A stretch of 64,000 nucleotides of DNA, taken from Flavobacterium channae (lineage in GTDB: Bacteria > Bacteroidota > Bacteroidia > Flavobacteriales > Flavobacteriaceae). Location of the stretch: the NCBI RefSeq assembly GCF_021172165.1, contig NZ_CP089096.1:806001-870000 (forward strand), read 5' to 3'. The stretch's first letter is position 1, and each line of letters opens with the position of its first letter. The position numbers were made by a program, and so were the translations under genes. The notes beneath the pieces were generated by a model. The model saw only the letters and a list, made by a program, of their open reading frames with translations. It made no database searches and was not told where the DNA came from. Of this stretch, positions 17,775 to 27,075 are shown piece by piece.

Positions 17775-18845
17775 ATGACAAACCATTCAAAAAAACAATT
17801 AAAAGTAGCCGTTATTGGCTATAAATTGGCCGAAGGTGGTTTGGAACGCGTTTTTGGAACTACAACCAAAATGCTCCATGATGCTGGAATTGATGTGCAT
17901 ACTTTGGTTTTGGAAAACTTAATCGAATATGAACACGGAGGCAAGTTAGTTGCGTTTGGGAATTACTCTAAGTTTCTAAAGTATTTTAAATTAAGAAATT
18001 ACTTAATAAGTCAAAAGTTCGATTATATAATCGATTTTCGCCATCGAATTAATCCTAAAATGGAATGGTTGTTTTTGAATTTTATTTATCGCAACCTAAA
18101 ATTCATTTATACTATTCATAGTAGTCAAAATACAACGTATTTAACCACTAACGATTTTATTGCAAAGCAAATGTTGCAAAAAGCTTATAAAGTGGTTACG
18201 GTTTCGAATTTTATCAAGCAGCAACTTGTAACAAAATACAATTTTGATTCGGCTAATGTTATTCCAAATGCTTTTGATTTAAAACCAGTTTCAACAGCTG
18301 AAAAATTACCATTTGATTATTGTATTGCAGTCGGAAGATTGGTTCCGTTAAAGCAATTTGATAAATTGGTTGCAAGTTATTCCAATTCGATTTTACCGCA
18401 AAAGAATATTCATTTGGTAATTTTAGGAGTAGGAGATGAGCAAGAGCAAATCGAAAAGACTATTTTAGAAAATAAGGTAAGTGCGTTTGTTCATTTACTA
18501 GGATTCAAATCCAATGTTTCAGATTATATTTCAAATGCTAAATTCTTGGTTTTATCGAGCAAATATGAAGGTTTTCCAATGACAGTTTTAGAAGCATTGA
18601 GTTTGGGAACATCAGTAATTTCATTCGATTGCGAAAGTGGCCCAAACGAAATGATTATCAATAACGAAAACGGAATTTTAGTCGAGAATCAGAATTTTAC
18701 TGAATTAACTCACAAAATGAATATATTTGTAGAAGACGAAACTTTGTATCAAAACTGCAAGCGTAATGCGGTTTCAAGTGTGGCAAAATTTCAGTCAAAT
18801 GTAATTGTAAACCATTGGTTGCAACTTTTAAATTATGGAAATTAA
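17775..18845 (+). CDS. Family 4 glycosyltransferase
   Basis: 356 residues with a GT-B fold. The N-terminal lobe starts VAVIGYKLAEGGLERVF, and the C-terminal lobe contains AVGRLVPLKQFDKLV and the EX7E-type motif in YEGFPMTVLEALSLGTSVIS. A retaining glycosyltransferase of the surface-polysaccharide pathway, cytoplasmic or membrane-associated. Its 3' end overlaps the FdtA-like gene by 11 bases, so the two are translationally coupled. It is divergent from a family 2 glycosyltransferase across a 53-base gap. Confidence 0.88.
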   Translation: MTNHSKKQLKVAVIGYKLAEGGLERVFGTTTKMLHDAGIDVHTLVLENLIEYEHGGKLVAFGNYSKFLKYFKLRNYLISQKFDYIIDFRHRINPKMEWLFLNFIYRNLKFIYTIHSSQNTTYLTTNDFIAKQMLQKAYKVVTVSNFIKQQLVTKYNFDSANVIPNAFDLKPVSTAEKLPFDYCIAVGRLVPLKQFDKLVASYSNSILPQKNIHLVILGVGDEQEQIEKTILENKVSAFVHLLGFKSNVSDYISNAKFLVLSSKYEGFPMTVLEALSLGTSVISFDCESGPNEMIINNENGILVENQNFTELTHKMNIFVEDETLYQNCKRNAVSSVAKFQSNVIVNHWLQLLNYGN

Positions 18846-19230
18846 AATAATCAAAATACCTAAAATAGAAGATCCAAGAGGAAACTTATCTGTTATTGAA
18901 AAAGACGTTGTTCCTTTTGAAATCAAGCGCGTTTACTATTTGTACGATGTTCCAGCTGGAGCAGAAAGAGGCGGTCATTCACACAAAGAACAACACGAGT
19001 TTTTGGTAGCGCTTTCGGGTAGTTTTGATGTTATTTTAAACAATGGTAAACAAGTTCAAAAAGTTACTTTAAATAAGCCTTATGAAGGTTTGTTAATTCC
19101 TAATGGTATTTGGCGTGAATTGAAAGATTTTTCTTCTGGTGCCGTTTGTTTAGTTGTGGCTTCTGATGTTTTTGATGAAGACGATTATATTCGCGAATTT
19201 GATGAATTCTTATCCGTTTCTTCCAACTAA
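18835..19230 (+). CDS. dTDP-4-keto-6-deoxyhexose 3,4-ketoisomerase (FdtA/QdtA, WxcM-like cupin)
   Basis: A 131-residue cupin. Begins IIKIPKIEDPRGNLSVIE and has RGGHSHKEQHEFLVALSG with His48 and His50 at the positions of the paired catalytic histidines of FdtA. It moves the keto group of dTDP-4-keto-6-deoxyglucose from C4 to C3, giving the substrate of an FdtB/QdtB-type aminotransferase, which is encoded about 4 kb upstream. FdtA (galacto product) and QdtA (gluco product) differ only in fine active-site residues, so I do not choose. The last 21 bases overlap, in antisense, the end of the next minus-strand gene. Confidence 0.88.
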   Translation: MEIKIIKIPKIEDPRGNLSVIEKDVVPFEIKRVYYLYDVPAGAERGGHSHKEQHEFLVALSGSFDVILNNGKQVQKVTLNKPYEGLLIPNGIWRELKDFSSGAVCLVVASDVFDEDDYIREFDEFLSVSSN

Positions 19231-20367
19231 ATTTTCATATACTTTTTGTAATTCAATAAAATGATTTTCAAAAGTTTTGGTTGCTAAATAGTTCGGAATG
19301 TTGTGTTCTAATTCCGATTTTAAATCAGGATTTGAAAGAAGTTTTACAATATTTTCTTCTAATGCTTTTTGATTTTGAAAAGCATAGGTTAAACCTACTT
19401 GATTTTCTTCGATTTCATTTTTAATTCCAACCAAATCACTTGTGATAACGGTTTTTCCAAAAGATAAACTTTCTAAAATTACATTGCCATACGCTTCTAA
19501 ATATTCACTTGGAACTACCGAAAATTTAGAATTTGAATAGATTTCTTGCAGCTCTTCTCGATTCTTATTTCCTAAAAAAGTAACGTTTGAAATGTTATTG
19601 TTTTTTGTAAAATTTTCAAGTTCTTTTTTCTGAATTCCATCACCAACAATCCATAGTCTTTCACTTGGAAATTGCTTTGAAATGTTATGAAAAGCATTTA
19701 GTAAAGTTAAAACACCTTTTTCAGGAACCAATCTTCCAACAAATAAAATGTAATCACCTTCCGCATTAGAATTTTGATTTTGTGATAATAAGATTGGATT
19801 TGGTAAAGTTTTTCCAGGTTTCTGGAAATGATTTTTAACAAACTGTGTTAGATTATCAGATGGAGTTAAAAAATAATCAATATGTTTTTTTATAATCTTT
19901 TTGTGATACGATTGTTTGAAATGCAATAACGTGTCAAAAAGAATATTTCGCTTAGGAGTGTGATGTAAAATACAAGCTAATCCACTTTCATGATTTTTGA
20001 CAACTTCATTTTTATCGGTTATCATGTAGTTTTTTGGACAGATGTAATAGTAATCTCGAAATGAAAATACAATTGGAATACCTTTTAGCTTTGCATATTT
20101 CATGAAGTGTGGCGTAACTGGTGCGCCAATACTAAAACAATGAATAACATCGGGTTGAAAAGTATCAATTTCTTGAATGATTTCTCGAGTTATGGTTTTG
20201 TGATTTATTTTCTCAATCCAATTGGTTGATATTTTAGCTTTTCCAAACCATCTGAAAGTAATATTTGACTTGCTTTTTTCAGCATAATTAATCAATTCAT
20301 ACAAATAGTGTTCAACTCCTCCAAGTCGATTTTTACTATCGTAATTATTGATTATAAGTATTTTCAT
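19210..20367 (-). CDS. Family 4 glycosyltransferase
   Basis: 385 residues, GT-B fold: N-terminal NRLGGVEHYLYELI, a FSFRDYYYICPKNYMI segment in the acceptor lobe, ILFVGRLVPEKGVLTLL in the donor lobe and the EX7E motif in EYLEAYGNVILESLSFG. Likely adds a sugar to the surface glycan. The start overlaps the stop of the preceding family 2 glycosyltransferase gene by 4 bases, so they are coupled within the ftsE operon. Its 3' end overlaps the end of the convergent FdtA-like gene by 21 bases. Confidence 0.88.
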   Translation of the reverse strand: MKILIINNYDSKNRLGGVEHYLYELINYAEKSKSNITFRWFGKAKISTNWIEKINHKTITREIIQEIDTFQPDVIHCFSIGAPVTPHFMKYAKLKGIPIVFSFRDYYYICPKNYMITDKNEVVKNHESGLACILHHTPKRNILFDTLLHFKQSYHKKIIKKHIDYFLTPSDNLTQFVKNHFQKPGKTLPNPILLSQNQNSNAEGDYILFVGRLVPEKGVLTLLNAFHNISKQFPSERLWIVGDGIQKKELENFTKNNNISNVTFLGNKNREELQEIYSNSKFSVVPSEYLEAYGNVILESLSFGKTVITSDLVGIKNEIEENQVGLTYAFQNQKALEENIVKLLSNPDLKSELEHNIPNYLATKTFENHFIELQKVYENLVGRNG

Positions 20368-21251
20368 TTTATGTAAATCTTGCTAAAATAAGTAAGTCTA
20401 AAAACATTGAACACAAATAATGTTGGGTGATTTCCTTTTAAATGTGTTTCTATAATTTTTCCAAATATCGAATAAAAAAAGGCTAATAAATATGTTATTT
20501 TTAACGAATGTAATTTAGATGTTAAACGCAACATTTTACTGTAATCATACGTGATAAGTTGTTTTTGATAAAGTTGAAACAAATTCTCTAACGAATGTTT
20601 CGTTTTTTCAACATAAACAGTATTTGTATCAATATCATCATGTTGAACAGGATTGTGAATGTGTTTGATTTTAGCATTCATTTTTTGAAGTTCAAATGAA
20701 AATAAAGTGTCATCATTTCCGTATTTTTTAAATGAACTGTCAAATTTTATTTGGTTAAAAACCGATTTTTTAATCAATGTATTATTAAACAACGTTGCTC
20801 TGTAAATATGTTGGTTTCTTTGGTCAACCGTTTGGTCTTCCATGAATTTACCATATTTCCATCGAAGTAATTGTTGGTTGGAAGGCGCTTTTTTAGCGTG
20901 AATTCTTCCGCCATAAACCACTTCGTAATCCGGAATTTGATCAACGTAATTTTTAATAAAATTTGGAAAAGGTAAAACACAATCGCCATCTAAAATGATT
21001 AAATTTTCATATTTAGATTGACTAACTAAAATGTTTTTGTTTTCGCGGTAACCTACATTTTTTTCAAGAGAAACATAACTGCAATTTGAAAGCAAGTTAA
21101 TTTTTTCATTCTCTAAATTATGAATCGAATTTGAAGCATCGTCTTGCGTTAAAATTTCAAATTCAATACCTAAATCGGTACATTGTTTATGAATTTCTCT
21201 TACTAAAGGTAAAAGGTTGTAATTGTAAATGGTAATTAAAACAGATAGCAT
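20364..21251 (-). CDS. Family 2 glycosyltransferase
   Basis: 295 residues, GT-A fold: LSVLITIYNYNLLPLVREIH start, ILTQDDASNS at about residues 34-43, the metal-binding LILDGDCVLPFPNF near 90-103, and GNDDTLFSFEL further on. A short hydrophobic C-terminal stretch (TYLLAFFYSIFGKII) may attach it to the membrane. It begins directly after the ftsE stop codon and runs into another glycosyltransferase, so all three share a transcript. Substrate unknown. Confidence 0.87.
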   Translation of the reverse strand: MLSVLITIYNYNLLPLVREIHKQCTDLGIEFEILTQDDASNSIHNLENEKINLLSNCSYVSLEKNVGYRENKNILVSQSKYENLIILDGDCVLPFPNFIKNYVDQIPDYEVVYGGRIHAKKAPSNQQLLRWKYGKFMEDQTVDQRNQHIYRATLFNNTLIKKSVFNQIKFDSSFKKYGNDDTLFSFELQKMNAKIKHIHNPVQHDDIDTNTVYVEKTKHSLENLFQLYQKQLITYDYSKMLRLTSKLHSLKITYLLAFFYSIFGKIIETHLKGNHPTLFVFNVFRLTYFSKIYIK

Positions 21252-21935
21252 TTATACCGTTCTTTGTACAACTTCAAACATTTTTCCTCCTTCAAATTTC
21301 AATGTTTTAGCAGGATATTTTAAGACCAAAGCGTAATCATGCGTTGCCATTAAAATGGTTTTTCCGTTTTGATTGATTTTTCGTAAAACTTCCATTACTT
21401 CAACGCTTGTTTGAGGATCCAGGTTTCCTGTTGGTTCGTCTGCTAAAATAATTTCTGGGTCATTTAATAAAGCTCTGGCGATGCCAACACGTTGTTGTTC
21501 TCCACCAGAAAGTTGATGCGGCATTTTAAAGGCAAATCCTTTCATCCCAACTTTATCTAAAACTTCCTCAATTTTAACATCCATTTCTTCTTTTTCAGAC
21601 CAACCTGTTGCTTTTAAAACAAATAGTAAGTTCTCTTTTACGCTTCTATCAGATAATAATTTGAAGTCTTGAAAAACAACTCCTAATTTTCTTCTCAAAT
21701 ACGGAATGTCACTTTCTTTCAAAGTTCTTAAATCGTAATCAACAATACTTCCTTCACCATCCTGAAGTTTTAAATCGGCATATAATGTTTTTAAAAAACT
21801 ACTTTTTCCAGAACCAGTTCTACCAATTAAATAAAGGAATTCTCCATGATTAACATCTAGATTAACATCGGTTAAAACAGGATTTTTATCTTGATAAATG
21901 TTTACGTTTTTTAAAGAAAGAACAGATTGCGACAT
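21252..21935 (-). CDS. ftsE: Cell-division ABC transporter ATP-binding protein FtsE
   Basis: 227 residues, a complete ABC ATPase: Walker [10 protein letters not shown] at about 38-46, Q-loop VVFQDFKLL, signature [16 protein letters not shown], Walker [13 protein letters not shown] and the H-loop ATHDYALV. The Q-loop, signature and NLDP match FtsE most closely. FtsE partners with the membrane protein FtsX to control peptidoglycan hydrolysis at the division site. No ftsX is adjacent, as is common in Bacteroidota. It heads an operon with two glycosyltransferases under its own promoter. Confidence 0.88.
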   Translation of the reverse strand: MSQSVLSLKNVNIYQDKNPVLTDVNLDVNHGEFLYLIGRTGSGKSSFLKTLYADLKLQDGEGSIVDYDLRTLKESDIPYLRRKLGVVFQDFKLLSDRSVKENLLFVLKATGWSEKEEMDVKIEEVLDKVGMKGFAFKMPHQLSGGEQQRVGIARALLNDPEIILADEPTGNLDPQTSVEVMEVLRKINQNGKTILMATHDYALVLKYPAKTLKFEGGKMFEVVQRTV

Positions 21936-21957
21936 ATGTAAAATGGATTTTAAAATG

Positions 21958-21987
21958 TAAAAGTAGTAACTTATACTTCTGTTTCAA
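21958..21987 (-). promoter_or_regulatory. Promoter for ftsE and the two glycosyltransferase genes
   Basis: Minus strand: TTG (21985-21987) followed after 19 bases by TACTTTTA (21958-21965), one mismatch from TAnnTTTG. Confidence 0.5.
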
Positions 21988-22093
21988 AATTTTAGACAGA
22001 TTTCAATTAAAAAATGCCATATTGGTTAAAAACTATGTTCAAAAAAAGTACAATAATATGTTAAGAATCTTCGTTAATACTTTCAATAAGCCT

Positions 22094-22101
22094 TATATTT
22101 G
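22094..22101 (+). promoter_or_regulatory. -7 promoter box for the large TPR protein gene
   Basis: TATATTTG, an exact TAnnTTTG match, 23 bases upstream of the ATG. Confidence 0.6.
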
Positions 22102-22123
22102 GAACTTATAAATAACGAATCAC

Positions 22124-25100
22124 ATGATAAAGTATTTAAAACTTTCTTTTTTAATTGTTTTCTTTTCAGGAACACTTTTTGCCCAACAATCTTCAATTTA
22201 CACGCACGATTTAACTGAGTTTAACCGAGCAGTAGAATTGTACAAAGACAAACAATATCAATCAGCCCAAATTTTATTCGATAAAGTAAAATCGCAAACT
22301 GACAACATGGAAGTTGAGTCAGATTGTGCCTATTACATTGCCAATTGCGCTATTCGTTTAAATCAAACGGGAGCTGATGTTTTGGTAGAAAGTTTTGTAG
22401 AAGATTATCCAACAAGTACAAAAACAAACCAGGCTTATATTGAAGTGGCACATTACTATTTTGATGAAGGAAATTATCCAAAATCATTAGAATGGTTCGA
22501 TAAAGCTGATTCAAGTAATATGTCACAAGCGGATAGAGAAAAGTATAATTTCCAAAAAGGATATGCTTATTTTACGGCTAAAAACACTAAAGAAGCTACA
22601 AAATACTTCAATCAGGTAATCAACTCAAAAACATTTGGTAGTCAAGCTAAATATTATTTGGGTTATATGTCTTATGAAACAGATGATTACAAAAGTGCGA
22701 ATCAGTATTTTGAGCAAGTTTCTGACCAAGACAAGTACAAAGAAAAAATGGGATATTTTCAAGCAGATATGAATTTCAAGCTTGGAAATTTTCAAAAAGC
22801 TATCGATTTAGGTTTGGAACAATTACCAAAATCAAGAGGTGAAGAGAAAAGCGAATTATCAAAGATTATAGGTGAAAGTTATTTCAATTTAAAACAATAC
22901 GATAAAGCACTTCCATATTTGTTGGCTTATAACGGGAAAAAAGGAAAGTGGAATAACACGGATTTTTACCAATTGGGATACACGTATTACCAACAAAAAG
23001 ATTATGAAAATGCCATTTCGCAATTCAATAAAATTATCAATGGTAATGACGGAGTTGCTCAAAATGCATACTATCATTTAGCAGAAAGTTATTTAAAAAC
23101 AGACAAGAAGCAACAAGCTTTAAATGCTTTTAAAACAGCTTCAGAAATGGAGTTTGATTTAAAAATTCAAGAAGATGCATTTTTAAATTATGCTAAATTG
23201 AGTTATGATATTGGAAATCCTTACAAATCGGTTCCTGAAGTTATGAATGCTTATTTGGCAAAATACCCAAATACACCTTATAAATCAGAAATCAATACGT
23301 TATTAATTAGTTCGTACATAACTTCTAAAAACTATAAAGAAGCCTTAATTTTATTAGAGAAAAGCAAAACTCCTGAAAACAAATTAGCGTATCAAAAAGT
23401 AACGTTTTACAGAGGTTTAGAGTTATACACAGATAGTGATTACAAAGGAGCTTATAGCTTATTTAAAAAATCAATTGCTGAAAATAAAGACGCAAAATTT
23501 ACAGCAAGAGCAACTTTCTGGAAAGCTGAAACAGAATATAATTTGGATCAGTTTGAAGAAGCAAAATTGAGTTTCAAACAATTTTTAAATTCTTCTGAAG
23601 CTTCAAACACACCAGAATTTGCAAATGCTAACTACAACTTGGCGTATTCGTATTTTAAATTAAAAGAATACGAAAATGCAATTCAATATTTTGATGTGTA
23701 TTCAAAATCAGTTAAAGATGATAGAGTACGTTTAACGGATGCTTATTTGCGTTTGGGTGATTGTAATTTCATGGCAGCAAAATATTGGCCAGCTATGGAT
23801 GCTTACAACAAAGCAATCGATATGAAAAGTGTTGATGCTGATTATGCAGCTTTTCAAAAAGGAATTAGCTATGGTTTTGTAAGCAAACCAGATCGTAAAA
23901 TTGAAGATTTAGAGAAATTTTCAAAAACATTCCCTAATTCTCAATATGCAGATGATGCTTTGTATGAATTAGGAAATACGTACGTAAATCAAAATCAAAA
24001 CGATAAAGGAATTGCAACGTATGATAGATTGATTAATGGATACAAATCAAGTTCTTATGTAGCGAAAGCTATTTTAAAACAAGGTTTAATTTATTACAAT
24101 TCAAACAAAGAAGATTTAGCAATTGCGAAGTTCAAAAAAGTAGTTGCAGAATATCCAAATTCACCTGAATCAATTGAAGCGGTTTCTACAGCTCGTTTAA
24201 TTTATGTAGATAAAGGAAAAGTTGATGAATATGCTGATTGGGTTAAAACATTATCATTTGTAGAAGTTTCGGATGCTGATTTAGATAATGATACTTACGA
24301 ATCTGCCGAGAAACAATACTTAATGAACAATTCGAAACAAGCGATTTCTGGATTTACAAGTTATGTAAGTAGATTTCCAAACGGATTACATTCATTGAAA
24401 GCAAACTTCTATTTAGCACAATTGTATTTTGCTGATAATTTAGAGGCAAATTCAGTTAAACACTATGAATTTGTTGTTGATAAACCAAGAAACGAATTCA
24501 CAGAACAATCCTTAGCACGTTTATGTCAAGTACATTTAAAAGCTAAAAGTTATGATAGTGCTATTCCGGTTTTAAAACGATTAGAAACAGAAGCTGAGTT
24601 TCCTCAAAACATTACGTACGCGCAATCGAATTTGATGAAATCGTATTATGAAAAACAAGATTATACAAATGCTGTAGTTTATGCAGATAAAGTATTGAAA
24701 AATGATAAAATTGATGACCGAATTAAAAGTGATGCGCAAATAATCGTAGCGCGCGCGGCTATTAAAACCAATGATGAAGCAAAAGCAAAAGAAGCGTATG
24801 CTAAATTACAAAAGATTGCAAAAGGAGAATTAGCTGCCGAAGCATTGTATTATGATGCTTATTTCAAAAATAAAGAAGGTAAATTCGAACCTTCAAATGT
24901 GGTAGTTCAAAAAATTGCGAAAGATTATTCTGGTTATAAATATTACGGAGCTAAAAGTTTGGTAATTATGGCTAAGAACTTCTACGGATTAAAAGATAGT
25001 TTCCAAGCAACTTATATTTTAGAAAGTGTAATTGAAAACTTCAAAGAATATACTGATGTAATTGAAGAAGCTCAAAAGGAATTGGATTTTATTAAAGGAG

Positions 25101-25135
25101 AAGAAGCAAAACGTAATTCATCAATCACGGACTAA
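22124..25135 (+). CDS. Large exported tetratricopeptide-repeat protein
   Basis: 1003 residues with a signal peptide (MIKYLKLSFLIVFFSGTLFAQQ) and tandem TPR-like helical hairpins over nearly the whole length, with repeated A/Y/F patterns such as FQKGYAYFTAKNTKEATKYF and YQLGYTYYQQKDYENAISQF. It should be a periplasmic or outer-membrane-attached scaffold. It precedes an outer-membrane barrel gene by 65 bases, and the pair may work together, for instance as scaffold and barrel of an envelope complex. No enzymatic motif seen. The TPR identity is clear, the role is not. Confidence 0.85.
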   Translation: MIKYLKLSFLIVFFSGTLFAQQSSIYTHDLTEFNRAVELYKDKQYQSAQILFDKVKSQTDNMEVESDCAYYIANCAIRLNQTGADVLVESFVEDYPTSTKTNQAYIEVAHYYFDEGNYPKSLEWFDKADSSNMSQADREKYNFQKGYAYFTAKNTKEATKYFNQVINSKTFGSQAKYYLGYMSYETDDYKSANQYFEQVSDQDKYKEKMGYFQADMNFKLGNFQKAIDLGLEQLPKSRGEEKSELSKIIGESYFNLKQYDKALPYLLAYNGKKGKWNNTDFYQLGYTYYQQKDYENAISQFNKIINGNDGVAQNAYYHLAESYLKTDKKQQALNAFKTASEMEFDLKIQEDAFLNYAKLSYDIGNPYKSVPEVMNAYLAKYPNTPYKSEINTLLISSYITSKNYKEALILLEKSKTPENKLAYQKVTFYRGLELYTDSDYKGAYSLFKKSIAENKDAKFTARATFWKAETEYNLDQFEEAKLSFKQFLNSSEASNTPEFANANYNLAYSYFKLKEYENAIQYFDVYSKSVKDDRVRLTDAYLRLGDCNFMAAKYWPAMDAYNKAIDMKSVDADYAAFQKGISYGFVSKPDRKIEDLEKFSKTFPNSQYADDALYELGNTYVNQNQNDKGIATYDRLINGYKSSSYVAKAILKQGLIYYNSNKEDLAIAKFKKVVAEYPNSPESIEAVSTARLIYVDKGKVDEYADWVKTLSFVEVSDADLDNDTYESAEKQYLMNNSKQAISGFTSYVSRFPNGLHSLKANFYLAQLYFADNLEANSVKHYEFVVDKPRNEFTEQSLARLCQVHLKAKSYDSAIPVLKRLETEAEFPQNITYAQSNLMKSYYEKQDYTNAVVYADKVLKNDKIDDRIKSDAQIIVARAAIKTNDEAKAKEAYAKLQKIAKGELAAEALYYDAYFKNKEGKFEPSNVVVQKIAKDYSGYKYYGAKSLVIMAKNFYGLKDSFQATYILESVIENFKEYTDVIEEAQKELDFIKGEEAKRNSSITD

Positions 25136-25150
25136 TAATAAGAAGATAAT

Positions 25151-25187
25151 TGTCATGCTTAACTAATGAGAAGTTAGCATCTCATTT
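25151..25187. repeat. REP-like intergenic palindrome (TGTCATGCT...AGCATCTCA type)
   Basis: An imperfect inverted repeat starting TGTCATGCTTAACT and ending AAGTTAGCATCTCATT. The TGTCATGCT and AGCATCTCA ends resemble short palindromic elements I recall from Flavobacteria intergenic DNA. Confidence 0.5.
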
Positions 25188-25200
25188 AAAAATATAAAAT

Positions 25201-26955
25201 ATGAAGAAATTAAATATAATCGCCTTTGTTTTAGTTGTATTCGGAATCCAAAATTCATTTTCTCAGGTAAAAGATGAAAACATTGGTTCAGAAGTAGTAA
25301 ACATTGTAAAACCATATACGCCAACCATTTCGGATGCTTTTAAAGTAAAAGAAACGCCTTTGTTAGACGATCAAGACAATCAGCAAAAAGAAGTTATTCA
25401 ATACAATATCTTTTCGTTTCCTGTAGCGTCTACGTTTACACCTGCAAAAGGAAAAGCAGCTGGTGTTGATAAAACCGAAAAAGAAAAATTGTATAACAAT
25501 TACGCAACTTTAGGTTTCGGAAATTTTCCTACAATTAATGCGGAATTATTCATTACACAAAATTTAAGTCGTAGTAGTTATGTTGGAGGAATGTTGCGCC
25601 ATTTGTCTTCTCAAGGCGGAATCAAAGATTTAGTTTTAGACGATAAATTTTACAACACTAGTTTGGATGTAACTTATGGAGTGCGTGAGCGCGATATGAG
25701 TTGGAATGTTGATTTAGGTGTGAAAAACCAAATTTATAACTGGTATGGTTTGCCAACAGAAGTTATCTTTTTTGATGATCCAACAATTGATGCAATCGAT
25801 TCGAAACAAACTTACAATACGATTGCTTTAGGCGGAAAAATGAGTTTTAAAGACAGTTTCTTTAAAGATGCTAGTTTGCAATTCAAACGCTTTTCAGATG
25901 GATTAAGTTCTGGAGAAAATCGTTTTTTCATCAAACCTGATTTTGATATTGATGTAATGGGACAAAAATTCAAAGCTGATTTTGTGGTTGATTATGTTGG
26001 AGGTTCTTTTGATAGAATGTATGATGTAGATTCAGAATTAAAATACAGTACCGTTATTGCTGGAACTAAACCAAGTATTTTATATCAACAAGATGATTTA
26101 TCTGTTCAAATAGGAGCTGGAGTTTATTACGCTACAGCTAAAGTAAATGGAGAAAGCGATGGTAAAATTTTCGTTTATCCAAATGTAAAAGCATCATATA
26201 AATTGGTTGGCGATATTTTAGTCGCTTATGCTGGTGCAGAAGGTGATTTGCAACAAAATTCATATGCTGATTTCGTTGACCAAAATGCTTTTGTTTCGCC
26301 TACATTATTTGTAGCTCCAACAGATAACAAATATGATATTTATGTTGGTATGAAAGGTAAATTAGCAAATTCAGTTGCTTTTAATGTTCGTGCATCTTAT
26401 TTAAATCAAGACGATAAAGCGCTTTTTGTTAGCAACGAGTACAATCCTGCTTACGGAAATACAGAAGGGTATGCTTACGGAAATTCGTTTGGTGTAGTGT
26501 ATGATAATGTTACAACTCTTAGCTTTTTTGGAGAATTAAAAGCAGATTTTTCTAAAAGTGTTACTTTTGGAATTAACGGAACTTACAATAATTTTTCAAC
26601 AGATTTACAAGCTGAAGCATGGAACTTACCTCAGTTAAAAATTGGTTCAACAGTAGATTTTGACATCAATGAAAAATGGTATGCAGGAGCAAAAGTGTTT
26701 TTTGTTGGAGAAAGAAAAGATTTGGTTACAGTTCAAGACGATATATTAATCAATCCTGGAACTTTCAGTACACAAGAAGTAAGTTTAGATAGCTATTTCG
26801 ATTTAAATGCTCATATCGGCTATAAATACAATGCTCGTTTAACTGCTTTCTTAAAAGGAAACAACTTAGCGAACCAACAATACAATCGTTGGGCAAATTT
26901 TCCAGTACAAGGAATTCAAGTGTTGTTAGGAGCAAATTATAAGTTTGATTTTTAA
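25201..26955 (+). CDS. Outer-membrane beta-barrel protein (TonB-dependent-receptor barrel-like, no plug)
   Basis: 584 residues with a signal peptide (MKKLNIIAFVLVVFGIQNSFSQ), about 75 residues of non-barrel lead with TPTISDAFKVKETP, then alternating amphipathic strands to the C-terminus. The ending NLANQQYNRWANFPVQGIQV and VLLGANYKFDF, with terminal Phe, is typical of TonB-dependent receptor barrels. The length is shorter than usual and no plug domain is recognisable, so it may not bind TonB. It follows the TPR gene on the same strand and is bounded by REP-like elements on both sides. Confidence 0.8.
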   Translation: MKKLNIIAFVLVVFGIQNSFSQVKDENIGSEVVNIVKPYTPTISDAFKVKETPLLDDQDNQQKEVIQYNIFSFPVASTFTPAKGKAAGVDKTEKEKLYNNYATLGFGNFPTINAELFITQNLSRSSYVGGMLRHLSSQGGIKDLVLDDKFYNTSLDVTYGVRERDMSWNVDLGVKNQIYNWYGLPTEVIFFDDPTIDAIDSKQTYNTIALGGKMSFKDSFFKDASLQFKRFSDGLSSGENRFFIKPDFDIDVMGQKFKADFVVDYVGGSFDRMYDVDSELKYSTVIAGTKPSILYQQDDLSVQIGAGVYYATAKVNGESDGKIFVYPNVKASYKLVGDILVAYAGAEGDLQQNSYADFVDQNAFVSPTLFVAPTDNKYDIYVGMKGKLANSVAFNVRASYLNQDDKALFVSNEYNPAYGNTEGYAYGNSFGVVYDNVTTLSFFGELKADFSKSVTFGINGTYNNFSTDLQAEAWNLPQLKIGSTVDFDINEKWYAGAKVFFVGERKDLVTVQDDILINPGTFSTQEVSLDSYFDLNAHIGYKYNARLTAFLKGNNLANQQYNRWANFPVQGIQVLLGANYKFDF

Positions 26956-26956
26956 G

Positions 26957-26983
26957 GTCATTGCTGGAACGAAGCAATCTGTC
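26957..26983. repeat. REP-like intergenic palindrome (GTCATTGC...GAAGCAATCTG type)
   Basis: GTCATTGCTGGAACGAAGCA followed by ATCTGTC; ATTGC and GCAAT form the arms. It resembles the short GTCATTGCGAGG-ACGAAGCAATC elements I recall from many Bacteroidota genomes. Confidence 0.55.
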
Positions 26984-27035
26984 AAAATTCGTTATTCCAA
27001 TTCTGAAACTTCGGAATTTGTATAACGAATTTTTG
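26983..27035 (+). terminator. Long hairpin after the barrel gene, possible terminator
   Basis: Arms CAAAATTCGTTAT and ATAACGAATTTTTG enclose a second inner hairpin (AATTCTGAAACTTCGGAATT). T-rich sequence follows the right arm. Confidence 0.5.
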
Positions 27036-27075
27036 ATTTTAGTAAAATGATTTTCTAAGTTTTAAATCCTTTTTT

